Source: Prorocentrum cordatum
Lineage: Eukaryota > Sar > Dinophyceae > Prorocentrales > Prorocentraceae
DNA: 64,000 nt
Assembly: GCA_963575745.1 (NCBI GenBank)
Contig: CAUYUJ010003025.1
Location: 62,001-126,000 of the forward strand
Direction: 5' to 3'
Every line of letters begins with the position of its first letter. Position 1 is the stretch's first letter. Under the pieces are notes generated by a model. It saw only the letters and a program-made list of their open reading frames with translations. It was not told the origin of the DNA and did not search any database. Shown in pieces: positions 29,180 through 41,175 of this stretch. The translations under genes were made by a program, and so were the position numbers.

Positions 29180-32100
29180 TGGACGAGCCAGAAGAGGGCT
29201 TACAGGACACCCAGTTTTGTTTCAACCCGTGCCCTGAGTCTTCTGGTTTAGGTTTGGGAGCCTGGGGCGAAGAGGAGGAGGGCCCGTGGGCCGACGAGGG
29301 AAATTTCGGCGCCTGCGACGGGGCTTCTGTGTCTGGCGCCAGCCACCCTGGAGCCAGCAGTGTCGGAGGCATGGCTGGAGCCCCACTCGTTAGCCCTGGG
29401 CCCATCCCCAGCCCCCAGCAGGCCCCAACAGGTCTCACTGCGTCCAGCCCCCCGGCCCAGGCAGCAACAACCCCAGAGGAGCCTGACGTCCCCTTGTGCA
29501 CATATGCTGGTGCTCCTGCGCTCGCTGCTCTCCCCCCTTCTTCATTCCGTCATCATCCTGGCTCGAACATAGGGCCCGTGTTGGCTTTCTTTCGGCCTCC
29601 TGCAGTTGGGGCGTTGTTTCGGATTCTCTCGCTTTCAAGGCGGGAGCCACTCGCGTCCACCACATCAGCGGCATGTACGCGGCACGGGCGACAGCCGTGG
29701 AGAGCTGCATCTCGGCGCACCATGGGATGTCCATCCCAGCGGGGAGGCCTCGCCGCGCGCAAGGCGCGAGGTTCAGAGTGCACGAGGTGCGCGTGGCAGA
29801 GCGCACTCGTGCCCTCCCGCTCCAGGACGTCTGCAGCGCGTGGTGGGCCAGGACTCGCGCGGTGCTCGCCAGGATCCTCCACCACAGACGCAGATTCAAC
29901 GGCGTCCGACAGCGTGCGACGCTCGCGGCAGCCTGCCAGAAGCTAGTGACGGACTACCCCAGCCAGGCCCACCAGACGCTTCACAGGATGTGGTCTTGGG
30001 CGGCGCGGCTAGAGCACCTGAGGGACCCTTTCGTTTTCACGACCGAGCTGCTGGCAGACCTCGTGGAGGTGGCCGACAAGGGGGCCAGCGGGGCCCGCGG
30101 CGCAGCCCTGCAAGCGTCACTCGACGAGCTTCGGTCGTGGATTGCCGAAGATGGTGCAGTCAATATTCTACGCAGGAGTTTCAAGAAGGTACCAGCCCCA
30201 GCATTGGAGATAATCACTCCAGGCGGGGCCCTTCACCATCTACGAGACGCCATCGACAGCAAGGTCACGAAGTGGCACGACTTGCGGGGGCGCCAGCCGC
30301 TAGGCAAAGCCGAGCTGCCCAGGACCATGGATGCCATCAAGGAGGAGGCTGAACACCAAGAGCTCCCTGCCCTCACCGGGGACGCGCTCAAGGCCGCGGC
30401 GCGCCAGATGCGGCCCAGGGCGGGGCAGGGAGTGGACAGGTTCTCTCCGCTTGACGTGGAGCGCTTGCCTGCCGAGAGCCTCGAGGAGCTGGCGCGTGTC
30501 CTCGCGGCGACGGACGCGGGTTTCAGCTGGCCCTGGCACTCGCTCCTCATCATAGGTCGCCTCCTGCCGAAGAAGACAGGAGGCGACAGAACTATCGGAC
30601 TGGTGGGCATGATTCCTCGCATCTGGTCGCTGGCGAGGGAACCGTTGATCAAGGATTGGGTCAAGGACCAATGAGTCGCAGCCCCACTGGGGCGCGGCCG
30701 TGGTGGGGAATTCGTCCTTGAGAGAAGGTCTCCTCCGCATCTTGGGCAATGGGCCCCACGCCCGCCTCGGCCTGTCCCTCGGTCACGGTTTGGTTGATGC
30801 TCAGAGTTTTATGATTGTACCTGTTGGCTTCGTCTCATCAGGGCGGCCCTTGGTTTGGGCTTCCCTCCAGTTATTCCATTCCTGGAAGTGCAGCTCTGCA
30901 TGCCCCCTCGCACGCTGGTTTAACAAGATTGTTTGTTTCTCCGACGCGTTCCAACCGAGCCGCAGTGTGATTCAGGGGCTCCGCAGCGGGGCCCGCTTTG
31001 CACGTTGCATGACATACTGTATTGTGGGCCGTCTGACGAGGCCACGTTCGAGAGTTGACATGCGGCTCTGGGTGGGCGACCTTCCGCAGCATGCACTCGG
31101 ACCCTGTGGACATGTTCGGAGGACGCTGGTGAAGGTGCTGACTCAGACCAGCGAGGGCTTGTGCGAGCACGGGCTGGCAGTTGCGAGCAAGAGCGCGGTG
31201 CTGTGTTCCTCTCATCGGGGCGCGAAGTTCGTGGCGGCGAGCCTGAGGCGCAAGGGGGTCATCGTCTCCGCCGTCCGCCAGGCGCCCTTCCTCGGGCTGG
31301 ACACGGGAGCGGGGCGCCATGCTCGGGCTACCCAGCGCAAGAGGGTGGCCAAGGCCACAACGATGCATCGCCGCATTGCTAGTTTCGCCAGGGCAGCGCG
31401 CCGCTACCGCCCCTCGATGAGGCTCGAGGCGGCAGGCGCGCAGCCTGCTGGGCACGACGGGCACCAGGTGCTGGGCGTCTTCGGCTCGGCGATGCTCAGC
31501 ATGAGGAGGCGCCTCGGCCACGTGGCCAGCTCGGCCAAGAGGGGGCGATGCCTCACCACCATCCTGGGCCTCAGGCATGCCGACCAGGACCCTGGCTACC
31601 GCCCCCCACGCGACTGCTTACGCCTACGGTTGCGCACTTGGTTTGCCGAGCCGGGGCCGCGCAACGGCGCGAAGCAGGCGCGGCCGAAGGTTGCGCAGCA
31701 GCTGAGGGATCTATCCTTTTTGCAGTGCAGCCGCCATGTCAGAGGCCCGCTTTCCGCAGTCCTTTCGTATCTTTTGCAGTTCGATTGGGACCCAGTCTCG
31801 GCCACAGAGTGGGGCGCGCTCCCTGCTGGAACCGAGGGTCGAGAGTCTTTCATTTTCGATGGCGACCTGGGCCCAGACACTGATTTCAACGATTTGATCT
31901 TGGAATTCGAAGCGACCATCAAGCGTCAGCTGTGGACCACAGCGGCGACCCATTTCTGCGGAGAAGGGCTGCAGGAGGGGGCCGGCAATCCATATCTGAG
32001 GAGTTTTCTTCGCCATCTGGAGCTCGCACATAAGGGGCGCAAGCTTTCGGAGCTGATGTTGTGCATTGCTGCTGGCGGCACATGGCCCAGGCAGCGCGTC

Positions 32101-32382
32101 GAGGGCGAGGTTGGAGGTGTAGATTCTGTTTTGTGTGCGCGCTGCGGCCAGGAACCTGGGGCCATGTTTCATCGTTGCTGGCCATGCCCGAAGAATGCTG
32201 ACGCCGAGGCTTTCACGGCTTCGCAGAGTCTGGCGCCCCAGGCGTACGCGCAGCACGAACCGGGGCCCTGTTTTTGGCTTCGCGGCATTGTGCCTGCGTC
32301 GTGGACCGAGGTGCCCGCTCCACCCAACCACCCGAGTTGGTTTGCAGTGGGGTCGACGGTCCACTCATCCAAGGCTCCCTAG
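29180..32382 (+). pseudogene. LINE-2nd reverse transcriptase and C-terminal region
   Basis: After an acidic/Pro-rich linker (29180-29700), RT fingers are clear in the frame of 29496: MRPRAGQGVDRFSPLDVERLP, RLLPKKTGGDRTIGLVGMIPRIW (about 30400-30640). A stop at 30672-30674 is followed by the next frame (SSLREGLLRIL from about 30715). Motif A is damaged beyond a residual LVDAQSF. Motif C reads LWVGDLPQ (31066-31086), with Gly (GGC) in place of the first Asp of the expected VDD. The thumb follows, then a conserved C-terminal motif CARCGQEPGAMFHRC (about 32135-32180), which resembles a zinc-binding CxxC...HxC and has a counterpart in LINE-3rd. Confidence 0.7.
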
Positions 32383-33110
32383 GCACGGGTTCGAGCGCGG
32401 CTCCGCTGGTGGTCTTCGGGGGCGCCAGCGGCGGCCCTGCGCCCACGCAGGGTCGGTCTAGGACTGGCCGCAATCTCGTCTTTCAACCCGTGCAGAATCG
32501 ACGTGTCGATTCGAGGGCCGTTGCCAGGCAGGCAACAGACGGTCCCCAGAGGCGAGCTGTTCAGTTTAGTTTTGGCGGTCGAGTTCAGCGGTGGCCCCCC
32601 TCATTTGCGTCGCTGACAACGAGGCGGTCATGCGCGGCTGGCTTCAGCACACCTACGAATGCCCGGCGGGGGACAATGCTGACTTGTGGTGCGCTTTAGG
32701 CAAGCTTCGCTCGAACAGGAACTTTAACACGATGGTGGTGCTACAAGTGCCCTCGCATCAGTCTGCGGCAGACCTCGTTCGCTCGGAGCTTCCTCAGTGG
32801 ATGGCCTTGGGCAGCCTGCCGCGGACGAGCTTGCGGGAATAGCCGCGAAGGGGGCACGTGTTTCGCAGTTTTTCAGACACAAGGTCGCACAGGCCGAGCT
32901 GACGGCCACACATGTTCGGAGGCGACCTCTTCGTGCCCATCTCGAGGCAGCCATTGCCGACAAGCGGCACGGTGTCTCGGTTAGGAAACGGTGCCCTCCC
33001 CCCTCTGCTGCGGCCGTTGCCTTTTTCGCTTCCTCGCATGCGCTGTCTGACGACGGCAGGAGTTGCCAGAGGTGCCATGCCAGCGCGTCGATCGCCACCC
33101 TCACGCAGTA
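32340..33110 (+). pseudogene. LINE-2nd RNase H domain, frameshifted
   Basis: Fragments of a type I RNase H: a possible VDG start near 32350, VADNEAVMRGWL (about 32605), VVLQVPSHQS (about 32735) in the frame of 32591, and AADELAGIAAKG (about 32825) in the frame of 32797. Composition is like the RNase H of LINE-3rd. Confidence 0.55.
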
Positions 33111-33115
33111 GCGTG

Positions 33116-33570
33116 GTTCAGAATGTGTTGACCTAATTCGTCAGGATAAGCACTTCTCAATATTGCCGAAGGGTCGTAGTATGCGCATAGGGGTGGAGCT
33201 GGACACACATTAACCATAACTTGATATACAATCACATGTTAAATTTATGGTTTTGTAGTTCCTGCGGGTTTTTACGGAAACCAGCGCATGCGGAGTTTTA
33301 CCAGCGAGTGTCTGTCTTCTCCCAGTCTCCCGCAGGATCAGAGGGTTCAGATCACAGCCACCAGGCGTAGTTATCTGGATCGTATATATGCTGGTAAATT
33401 TCCCAAGTACCAGAAGCCCTAGCCACAGCCGAGCCGAATGCTTGTGCTCAGGTGCTCGGGTCACGTTACCTCGCTTCGCGATCGGGTCCACTCCACTCCA
33501 CTCCACTCCCCCTCCTCCGTGCCGCAGCGGTCTGGGGCGCGGGGTGTGCTGTTGCTCATGCGTTTTCTTG
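33116..33570 (+). other. AT-richer segment after LINE-2nd
   Basis: No ORF of note. 33120-33420 is less GC-rich than its surroundings and could be the 3' untranslated region of LINE-2nd. A short ACTCC repeat (CCACTCCACTCCACTCC) lies at 33489-33510. Confidence 0.35.
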
Positions 33571-33584
33571 TTGACGTTGTTGAT

Positions 33585-33735
33585 CCGATCCTCCTCCTTC
33601 TCCTCCTCTTCCTCCTCCTCCTTCTCCTCCCCTTCCTCTTCCTCTTGCTCCTCCCCTTCCTCTTCCTCTTCTCCTCCCCTTCCTCTCTCTCTTCCTCTTG
33701 CTCCTCCCCCTCCACTTCCTCCTTGTCCACCTGCT
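33585..33735. repeat. (CCT/CTT)n pyrimidine tract
   Basis: About 150 bases of TCC/TTCC repeats. Translations in the region are Leu/Ser/Pro runs. The following 33740-34700 is GC-rich with C-runs (34118-34133) and no recognised gene. Confidence 0.85.
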
Positions 33736-34723
33736 TCATCTCCTCCCTCTGCTCCTTACTCCCTCTTTGACGCCTTCCCCGCGGGCCAGTCCCTGCGCTC
33801 TGCATGCCTGCCAGAGGGAGTTCCCTGTGCGAGGTTCGGAGCACCTTCGACAAGGACATCTTCGTCCACAGACGAGAGCTCCAGGGTTGGGAGCCCTCAG
33901 ACGGCGAAGAAGTGCGCCGCTGCCCGCCGCGCGCCGCGCGCGCGCGACGAGCCCACCCTGGTACGTCTCCCTGGACTGTGCACGGCCAGCGCCGTGCCCC
34001 CGCGCCCGGCGCCGTCCCCCCCCCCCTCCCTCCCAGGGCCTCCCCTTCCCCTCGCCCCCGCGGCGTGGCGCCCCCATCCCCCGCTGCTCGGAGCGCCACG
34101 CCGCGGGCTCCTCGCCGGTTTACCCCCCCCCCCCCTCTTCTTCCCCCTTGCGCCCCGGACGCGCCGCGGCGCGCTCGCTACCGGCCGCACGTCCTGGAAG
34201 GGGGGGAGTGGCGGGGGGGCAGAGCGGGGTGGGCGGGTGGGCGGTTATGGTTCCGTTCTTGGGGCTATGCAGGGCTATGTAGGGCTATGCAGGAATAACG
34301 TCCGGGACTCTGGGCGCAGAGGTGCCTTAAACCAACTTCGAACACCCGTCCGAAGAGACAAAGCTAAAGTCAGGCCCACTGAGGTGCTCTTCTCGGGGGG
34401 TGAGGGTGGAGGGGACGAGGCCGTGCGAGCTGCCCGTTGCCTGGCCAGACGTGGCTTGCAGAGCTTGTCGGGACGGGTGTCCAGGGGGGAAGGCTCAAAT
34501 AGCGATTGTTTCGCAGACTCTGACCGAGAGGGCAGGTTTTCTTGGGCGTGCGCGAGCAAATCGTGCGTGCATCTCACCTGTTCCTCCTCCCTGCCTCCGC
34601 CACCTGCTGCTATCTCGTCTCCTCAGTTTCATCGGGCATTCACCAGGTCAGAAGAACCGCCGACGTGAGATACTCGCGCCAGCCTTGCTGCGCGATGCTG
34701 ACCAAGCAAGTCAGTAAGTCACC

Positions 34724-34769
34724 GCAGGGAGGAGGAGAGGAGGAGGAGGAGGAGGAGGAGGAGGAGGAC
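34724..34769. repeat. (GGA)n microsatellite
   Basis: Pure GGA/GAG purine run on the plus strand. Confidence 0.85.
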
Positions 34770-34799
34770 GGGAAACGTGGTTGGGACACTACACTGCCG

Positions 34800-35145
34800 A
34801 CACTTTGAGGGACACGTAAGGTGCCACCCTCTTTTTACTGCCACAGCCCAAGGGCACTTGGGTACCCACAGGGACGTATCCCTTTTTTCCTGACGCCACT
34901 TCTCACACATGTCAGCTCTCATTGCTCTTATTGTCTGTCATACCAGAAGTCTCTCCTTTCCTCCCTTTTACTGTTGCGTTATACACTCCCCGTCTTTCGC
35001 TCCGTGGTTCGACATGCTGGTGGCACCTCTCTCTAACCAAGGTTATGGGTATTCCTACAAAGCCCTGTCTAACTAAGCATGCTGCCCCAATAGTGGACAT
35101 TTTGAGGGACACCGTAGGTGCCGCCCTCCTTTTACAGCCGCTCGC
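34800..35145 (+). repeat. pair of TTTGAGGGACAC motifs 300 bp apart
   Basis: TTTGAGGGACAC, GTAAGGTGCCACCCTC and TTTTTACTGCCAC at 34803-34845 recur as TTTGAGGGACACCGTAGGTG, CCGCCCTCCTTTTACAG at 35100-35143. Probably the ends of a small repeat unit. 35150-36300 otherwise holds no recognised gene. Confidence 0.5.
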
Positions 35146-36339
35146 GGCGCGGGTCTAGCATCATACAGTAGGGTTAAGCAAAACTTTGGCAGACTACAGA
35201 CGCCACTCTTTTATACTTAACGTATTGCTCACAGTTACTGCCTGCCAGGATGGCACATACTTGAGGCTTGGAGGGTGGTCGGAGGTGGGGGGGTCATCGG
35301 CAGGATGGAGGTGGGCGCAGCAGTGCTACCTGTCAGCCGCACTTATTTTTGATGGCATATATTTCGCTGCTCCTCATGTTGGCCATAGTGTCCCTCCTCA
35401 CGCAGCTCCGACGGGTTAGCCTCAACCATAAAACCCTGGACCACAGCAAGGGCGCGCTCGCTAAAGGTACCTCAAGCAGACTGGCCAGCCTACACAGGCC
35501 AGCCTTTGCGACAATTATACGACGCATGCACAGGCATCTTGGACAACAAGGGTTCTTGTTAAACCCGAAAAGAGCACTACAAACAAAACGCGAGGGTCAT
35601 GGTACCGAAATGGTTCTGCAACCCAAGAACAGCCACGCGCAGCTTTTTTTTCTGTGCCTTGATGCCTGCCCATCTCGGCAGTTCACTCGGCTCCCTCCTC
35701 GAAATTACTTGCCAGGAGGTGAATATGATTGGGAGCGGAGGAAGAGTTTTACCCAGCTGTGATACACATCAGCAGCGCCACACCCACAGGCCAGCCTTCC
35801 AGGCAAGCCTTCAGTGCTGTACTCTGCCACGCTTCAGTCTGTGTGCACCCTTGTCTATTGCAGCATGTCCGAGACTATACTTGGCGGGGTGGTGGTGTTG
35901 TTGCGGGGGAACTGGGAGGCACATTTGTAAGACGACAAATGCGCGCCATTCTTTGTCAGCTCCAGCGACACTCTGTTGCAGCACGGCGTGCCACATCAGC
36001 TCTTGATATCCTGTCTGGCATTTTCTTATACGATGAGGACTCGTGAGCCGTTTGCCCACGAGGGAAGAACCTCACCGCATCTGCTGACTACGGTAGCACA
36101 CTCTGCCAGACCTTCTCATCAGCATATTGTCAGCAGACGACAGGCCAGCCAACGGCGCTAGCCTACGGACGGGGGGAGGGATCATTGCTAAGGTGTGGGG
36201 ATTGGGGAGGAAAGCTGTACCAGGTTCGGGGTCAACCTTAAACCCTGGGCTGCAACCCTAAAGCTGTTTTGTTGCAGATCTACCTCAACTTGCCGAGGCG
36301 ATACTCACCTTACAAGGTATTCTCCACGACTTTCGCGAC

Positions 36340-36640
36340 CCCCTCGCCGATCACCTCGCCGACCACCGCGTCGACCACCTCGCCGACCCCCGCGCCGACC
36401 ACCTCGCCGACCCCCGCGCCGACCACCTCGCCGACCCCCTCGCCGATCAGCCCGCCGACTCCCGCATCGACCAGCTCACAGATTCCAGCACCGACAAGCT
36501 CGCCGACGGCACCTACGCCAACACAGTCGCCAGCACCGACGTCGACATCGACGTCGGCGCCTACGCCGGCACCGACGCCATAGCCTACGCCAGCGCTGTC
36601 TCCAGCTCCGACGCCGACACTCGCGATTTGATCCTGGCTC
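36340..36640. repeat. CGCCGACC/ACCTCGCCGACC array
   Basis: Tandem ACCTCGCCGACC units drift into GCGCCTACGCC-type units. One frame reads TSPTPAP repeats. No stop in most frames, so ORFs here are not informative. Confidence 0.8.
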
Positions 36641-37044
36641 CGACCCCAGCCCGGCCTCCAGCGCCGGCTCGGACTCCAGCTCCGACTTCCCTGGTGGACA
36701 ATCGAGGCCTTTGGCGCACCGATTCCGTGACACTGGCCTGGCCTCGGGCGCGTTGGCGACGACCACGCAGACTGTATGGCCCCCCGCCCACCCCCAGTTT
36801 CATACACAATTTCGACTCCACGCAAGCTGTGGGAACCTCCATCCGCCGCCGGCGGTATCCATAGCGGTCAGTGTTACGACGGTCAGTGTTACGATTGGGA
36901 CGTGAGCGAGAGCTAACCTACTCAAGTGTGACACCGACGCCTGCGCCGACGCCAGCACAAACGCCGGCGCTTGCGCCAGCGCCGACGCCAGCTTCGACGC
37001 CAGCATGAACGCCTGCGATTCCACTGGCACCAGCGCCAGCGCCT

Positions 37045-37772
37045 ACACCATCGCCGACGCCAGCACTGACGTTAGCACGAGCGCCGACGCCTGCGCCGGC
37101 ACCAGCGCCAGTACCTACACCAGCACCGCCGCCAGGCCGCAGCACACCGGTTAGCTGCCCAGCTAACCGGTGCGCATTGGCGTTGGCACCAACGACTGCG
37201 CCTACGACGGCACCAATGCCAGCGCCTACACCATCGCCGACGTCAGCCCCTAAGCTGGCACCTCGGCCGGCGCTTACACCAGCACCGCCGCCAGGCCCCA
37301 GCTCACCGGTCAGCTGCCCAGCTAACCTATGCGCAACGGCACTAGCACCAATGCAGGCGCTTTCGCCAGCGCCTGCATCAACGCTTGCGCCTGCGCCACT
37401 TGTGCTACCAGTGCCCGCCTGGATTCTCGGGCGGGCGGCAGGCCGACCGGAAAAGGGGCTCAAACTTGTACCGACAGACTTTGTGAATGCAATCAGTTCT
37501 GTCGCACCCCTCGGCTGCTACTTCGGTTCACACGACAAACACTGACCGACGGTCAGGTTTACGAATGGGACGGGAGCGAGAGCTAACCTACTCAAGGGTG
37601 ATTAATGGCACTACAATCGCCTCACCCCCAATTTCCTTATCGGCCAGGAAGGAAACAATATGCCTGGACACCTCCGGCGTCCAGACCGTTACGCTCTCAG
37701 TTGCAGAAAGTACGAGAGCGACTATGACCAGTACCGACGCCAGCGCCTACGCCGGCACCAGCGCCTGCGCCT
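37045..37772 (+). repeat. 728-bp tandem unit, copy 1
   Basis: Matches 37773-38460 at an offset of exactly 728 with only about six substitutions seen. The unit contains a low-complexity part, a perfect palindrome (13-bp arms, CACCGGTTAGCTG/CAGCTAACCGGTG, 37145-37172), a unique-looking part (AAAAGGGGCTCAAACTTG, then CCTCGGCTGCTACTTCGG), and GGGAGCGAGAGCTAACC near its end. A diverged end block of the same unit is at 36880-36930. Confidence 0.85.
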
Positions 37773-38460
37773 ACACCATCGCCGACGCCAGCACTGACGT
37801 TAGCACGAGCGCCGACGCCTGCGCCGGCACCAGCGCCAGTACCTACACCAGCACCGCCGCCAGGCCGCAGCACACCGGTTAGCTGCCCAGCTAACCGGTG
37901 CGCATTGGCGTTGGCACCAACGACTGCGCCTACGACGGCACCAATGCCAGCGCCTACACCATCGCCGACGTCAGCCCCTAAGCTGGCACCTCGGCCGGCG
38001 CTTACACCAGCACCGCCGCCAGGCCCCAGCTCACCGGTCAGCTGCCCAGCTAACCTATGCGCAACGGCACTAGCACCAATGCAGGCGCTTTCGCCAGCGC
38101 CTGCATCAACGCTTGCGCCTGCGCCACTTGTGCTACCAGTGCCCGCCTGGATTCTCGGGCGGGCGGCAGGCCGACCAGAAAAGGGGCTCAAATTTGTACC
38201 GACAGACTTTGTGAATGCAATCAGTTCTGTCGCACCCCTCGGCTGCTACTTCGGTTCACACGACAAAAACTGACCGACGGTCAGGTTTACGAATGGGACG
38301 GGAGCGAGAGCTAACCTACTCAAGGGTGATTAGTGGCACTACAATCGCCTCACCCACAATTTCCTTATCGGCCAGGAAGGAAACAATATGCCTGGACACT
38401 TCCGGCGTCCAGACCGTTACGCTCTCAGTTGCAGAAAGTACGAGAGCGACTATGACCAGT
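37773..38460 (+). repeat. 728-bp tandem unit, copy 2
   Basis: Second copy; palindrome at 37873-37900. It merges at about 38460 into the long array. Confidence 0.85.
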
Positions 38461-39501
38461 ACCGACGCCAGCGCCTACGCCGGCACCAGCGCCTGCGCCT
38501 ACGCCGGCTCCAGCGCCAGCGCCTATGTCAGCTCTAATATCATCGTTGACATCAGCATCGACGCCGGCACCGGTGCCGGCGCCTACGTCAGCCCCGCTAC
38601 CATCGCTCACTGCAGCCTGGGCGCCGACATCGACGCCAGCATCGATGCCAGCACCGACGCCAGCGCCTACGCCGGCACCATTGCTAGCGCCTATTTCAGC
38701 TCCGATATCATCGTTGACATCAGCATCGACGCCGGCACCGGTGCAGGCACCGAGGCCAGTACCGACGCCAACGCCTACGCCGGCACCAACGCCAGCACCA
38801 ACGCCAGCGCCTACGTCAGCTCCGGTGCCATCGCTGTCATCAGTACGGACACCGGCATTGACGCCAGCACCGAGGCCAGCACCGACGCCGGCGCCTACGA
38901 CAGCACCAACGCCTGCGCCTACGCTGGCACCAGCGCCAGCGTCTACACCAGCTCCGAGGTCATTGTTCACAGCAGCACTGACGGCGGCACCGTCGCCAGC
39001 ATCGAGGCCAACACTACGCACGCCAGCGCCTTCCGCCTACGCTGGGACCAGCGTCTGCGCCTACGCCGGCACCAACGCCGGCGCCTGCGCCATTTCCGAC
39101 GCCATATCTGATATCAGCACGGACACGGGCATTCCCGCCAGCACCGAGGCCAGCACCAACGCCGGCTCCTACGCCAGCACCAACGCCTGCGCCTACGCCG
39201 GCACCAACGCCAGCGTCTACGTCTCCGCATTCGCTGGCGCCTTCGCTGGCTTCGACGACAGCACCGACACCAGCACAGTCGCCACGGCCTATGCCGGCAC
39301 TGACACCAGCAACGACGCCAGCATGAACGCCTGCGATTGCGCCGGCGTTGACGCCAGCTTCTACACCAGCGCCAGCGCTAGCACTGCCGCCAGCGACACG
39401 ATCGCCGGCGCCTGCGCCAGCACCAACGCCAGCGCCTACACAGCACCGAGGGCATCACCGACGCCGGCACCAACGCCGACGCCTACATCAGCACCGGCGC
39501 T

Positions 39502-39600
39502 GGACCGACATTGGGCCGCAGCTAGGTGGCCGGGGTTCGGGGGACAAATCCTGCCCCCCCTCCACACGGAACACATCATAATGTCACGGAGACGGTGCGT
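39502..39600 (+). repeat. dispersed cassette, copy B
   Basis: ACCGACATTGGGCCGCAGCT, GGGGGACAAATCCTGCCC and AATGTCACGGAGACGGTGCG: same order as copies A and C. Confidence 0.85.
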
Positions 39601-39891
39601 AGGCGCACAAGCGCTAGCACCAACGCCGACGTCTTCTCTGGCGTAGACGGCAGCAACGACACCAGCACAATCGCCGGCGCCTACGCCACCACTGACGACA
39701 GCACCGACGCCAGCATGAACGCCTGCTTTTGCGCCGGCACCGACGCCAGCTTCTACACCAGCGCCGACGCAAGCACTGACGCCAGCACGAGTGCCGACGC
39801 CTGCGCCAGCACCAACGCCAGCGCCTACGCCAGCACCGAGGGCATCACCGACGCCGGCACCAACGCCGACGCCTACATCAGCTCCGACGCC

Positions 39892-39985
39892 GGGCCGACA
39901 TTGGGCCGCAGCTAGGTGGCCGGGGCTCGGGGGACAAATCTTGCCCCCCTCCAAAATGTCACGGAGACGGTGCGTAGGCGCACAA
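39892..39985 (+). repeat. dispersed cassette, copy C
   Basis: 390 bases after copy B and closest to it; slightly shorter between the C-run and AATGTCACGG. Confidence 0.85.
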
Positions 39986-40555
39986 GCGCTAGCACCAACG
40001 CCGGCGCCTTCCATGGCTTAGACGACAGCGCCGACACCAGCACAGTCGCCGGCGCCTACGCCAGCACTAACGCCAGCACCGACGCCAGCATGAAAGCTCG
40101 CGATTGTGCCAGCACCGACGCCAGCTTCTACACCAGCGCCGACGCCAGCACTGCCGCCAGCACGAACGCCGGCGCCTGCGCCAGCACCAACGCCAGCGCT
40201 TACACCAGCACCGAGGGTATCACCGACGCCGGCACCAACGCCGACGCCTACACCAACACCGACGCCAGCACCGACGCCGGCATGAACGCCTGCGACTGCG
40301 CCGGCACCAACGAAAGCACCTACACCAGCACCGACGCCAGCACTGACGCTAGCACGAACGCCGGCCTTTGCGCCGGCAACAACACCAGCGCCCACACCAG
40401 CGCCGATGTCATCACCGTCGCCAACAACGCCGACGCCTACACCAGCACCGACACCAGCATCAACACCAGAAACTACGCCGGTTTCGACTCCAGCTTCGAC
40501 GCCGGCTCCTGCTCTAGATGCCGCGGCATCCGCCACGAAGAACTCGAGCACCACG

Positions 40556-40699
40556 ATGTTGCCCAACATTATTGCTGCCTGAGGCCTGCTGGTGATCGTC
40601 GCTTGCGCCTGCGCCGCCTCCCAGCACGACGCCGACTTCATGCCCGCCCACATCCACGTGCACAAGTGCGAGTACACCTACGACTTCATCCTGGAATGA
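40556..40699 (+). pseudogene. possible small secreted/anchored protein interrupted by TGA
   Basis: In one frame: ATG at 40556, LPNIIAA, TGA at 40580-40582, then GLLVIVACACAASQ, HDADFMPAHIHVHKCEY and TYDFILE with TGA at 40697-40699. Ignoring the internal TGA, this looks like an N-terminal signal peptide or anchor followed by a short His/Tyr-rich domain. Nearly every codon after the TGA ends in C or G, as in expressed dinoflagellate genes and unlike the neighbouring transposon remnants. It directly follows the long array, whose frame runs into it (DAAASATKNSSTT), so it might instead be the C-terminus of a Pro/Thr/Ala-rich protein. Confidence 0.35.
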
Positions 40700-41170
40700 G
40701 GCCAGGGGCCAGGCGTTGAGCTCTCTATAGGCGGCCGGCGCTCCTCGCCCCCTCTGTGGCCTCTCTCTTCCCTCGTCGCCTCTTGTTTCTTCCCTAGATG
40801 CATGGTTTTTTTTAGATGGTCGCCTACACCACAGGTGTGCGCGCCCAACCGTACCCGCCCCTACGTGGTAGGACTCGGAGCGGTTTTGTTTGCGTACGCC
40901 CTGTTATCCGTAAGGGCTTCGCCCCCTGCCGCCGGCCCCCTCTTTCGGAGAATGGGCCATGGAAGAGCTAAGTCATGAGGTTTTTGGCGCTGTGGTGAAG
41001 CAGTATCGAAACTTCATGCGAAGCCGATTCGCAATCAGCAGAACCAACTGATCACAAGAGGGGTTACCACACCTGGCGATTGGTAAGACGTGTATGGTTT
41101 ACGGGCTTGGTTACCACACCTTGCGATTAAAAGGGCCGAGGGACTTCTCGCAGTTTGGGTTACCACGCCT
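40700..41170 (+). other. no gene recognised
   Basis: Unique-looking sequence after the small ORF. GGTTACCACACCT(T/G)GCGAT recurs at about 41065, 41110 and 41160, a short repeat leading into the satellite. Confidence 0.4.
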
Positions 41171-41175
41171 TGCGA

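Larger units (their letters stand above)
27057..33115 (+). mobile_element. non-LTR retrotransposon (LINE-2nd), decayed
   Basis: ORF1 with a zinc-finger start, then endonuclease, RT, a CxxC/H motif and RNase H in one direction. At least four frame changes are present and the RT motif-C Asp is lost. The order of domains and the ORF1 type match LINE-3rd at 57310. The 5' boundary is unknown (no SL near it) and the 3' end is set at the RNase H end; AT-richer sequence at 33116-33390 may be its 3' untranslated part. Confidence 0.75.
38450..40540. repeat. long GCCAGCRCCNACGCC low-complexity array
   Basis: About 2 kb of degenerate 6-, 12- and 18-base units (GCCAGC, ACCGACGCC, GCCTACGCC). Plus-strand frames read Ala/Ser/Thr/Asp/Tyr, Pro/Ala/Thr or Arg/Gln/His; the minus strand reads Gly/Ala/Val. 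Two dispersed cassettes interrupt it (39502, 39892), forming a 390-bp higher-order period. The Pro/Thr/Ala frame could in principle be a mucin-like coding domain, but no flanking gene proves that. Confidence 0.85.

Noticed and set aside
38450-40719. Ala/Ser/Thr, Pro/Ala/Thr and Gly/Ala/Val ORFs in the long array
   Set aside because: All arise from one stop-poor repeat read in different frames; no single frame is favoured by flanking coding sequence.
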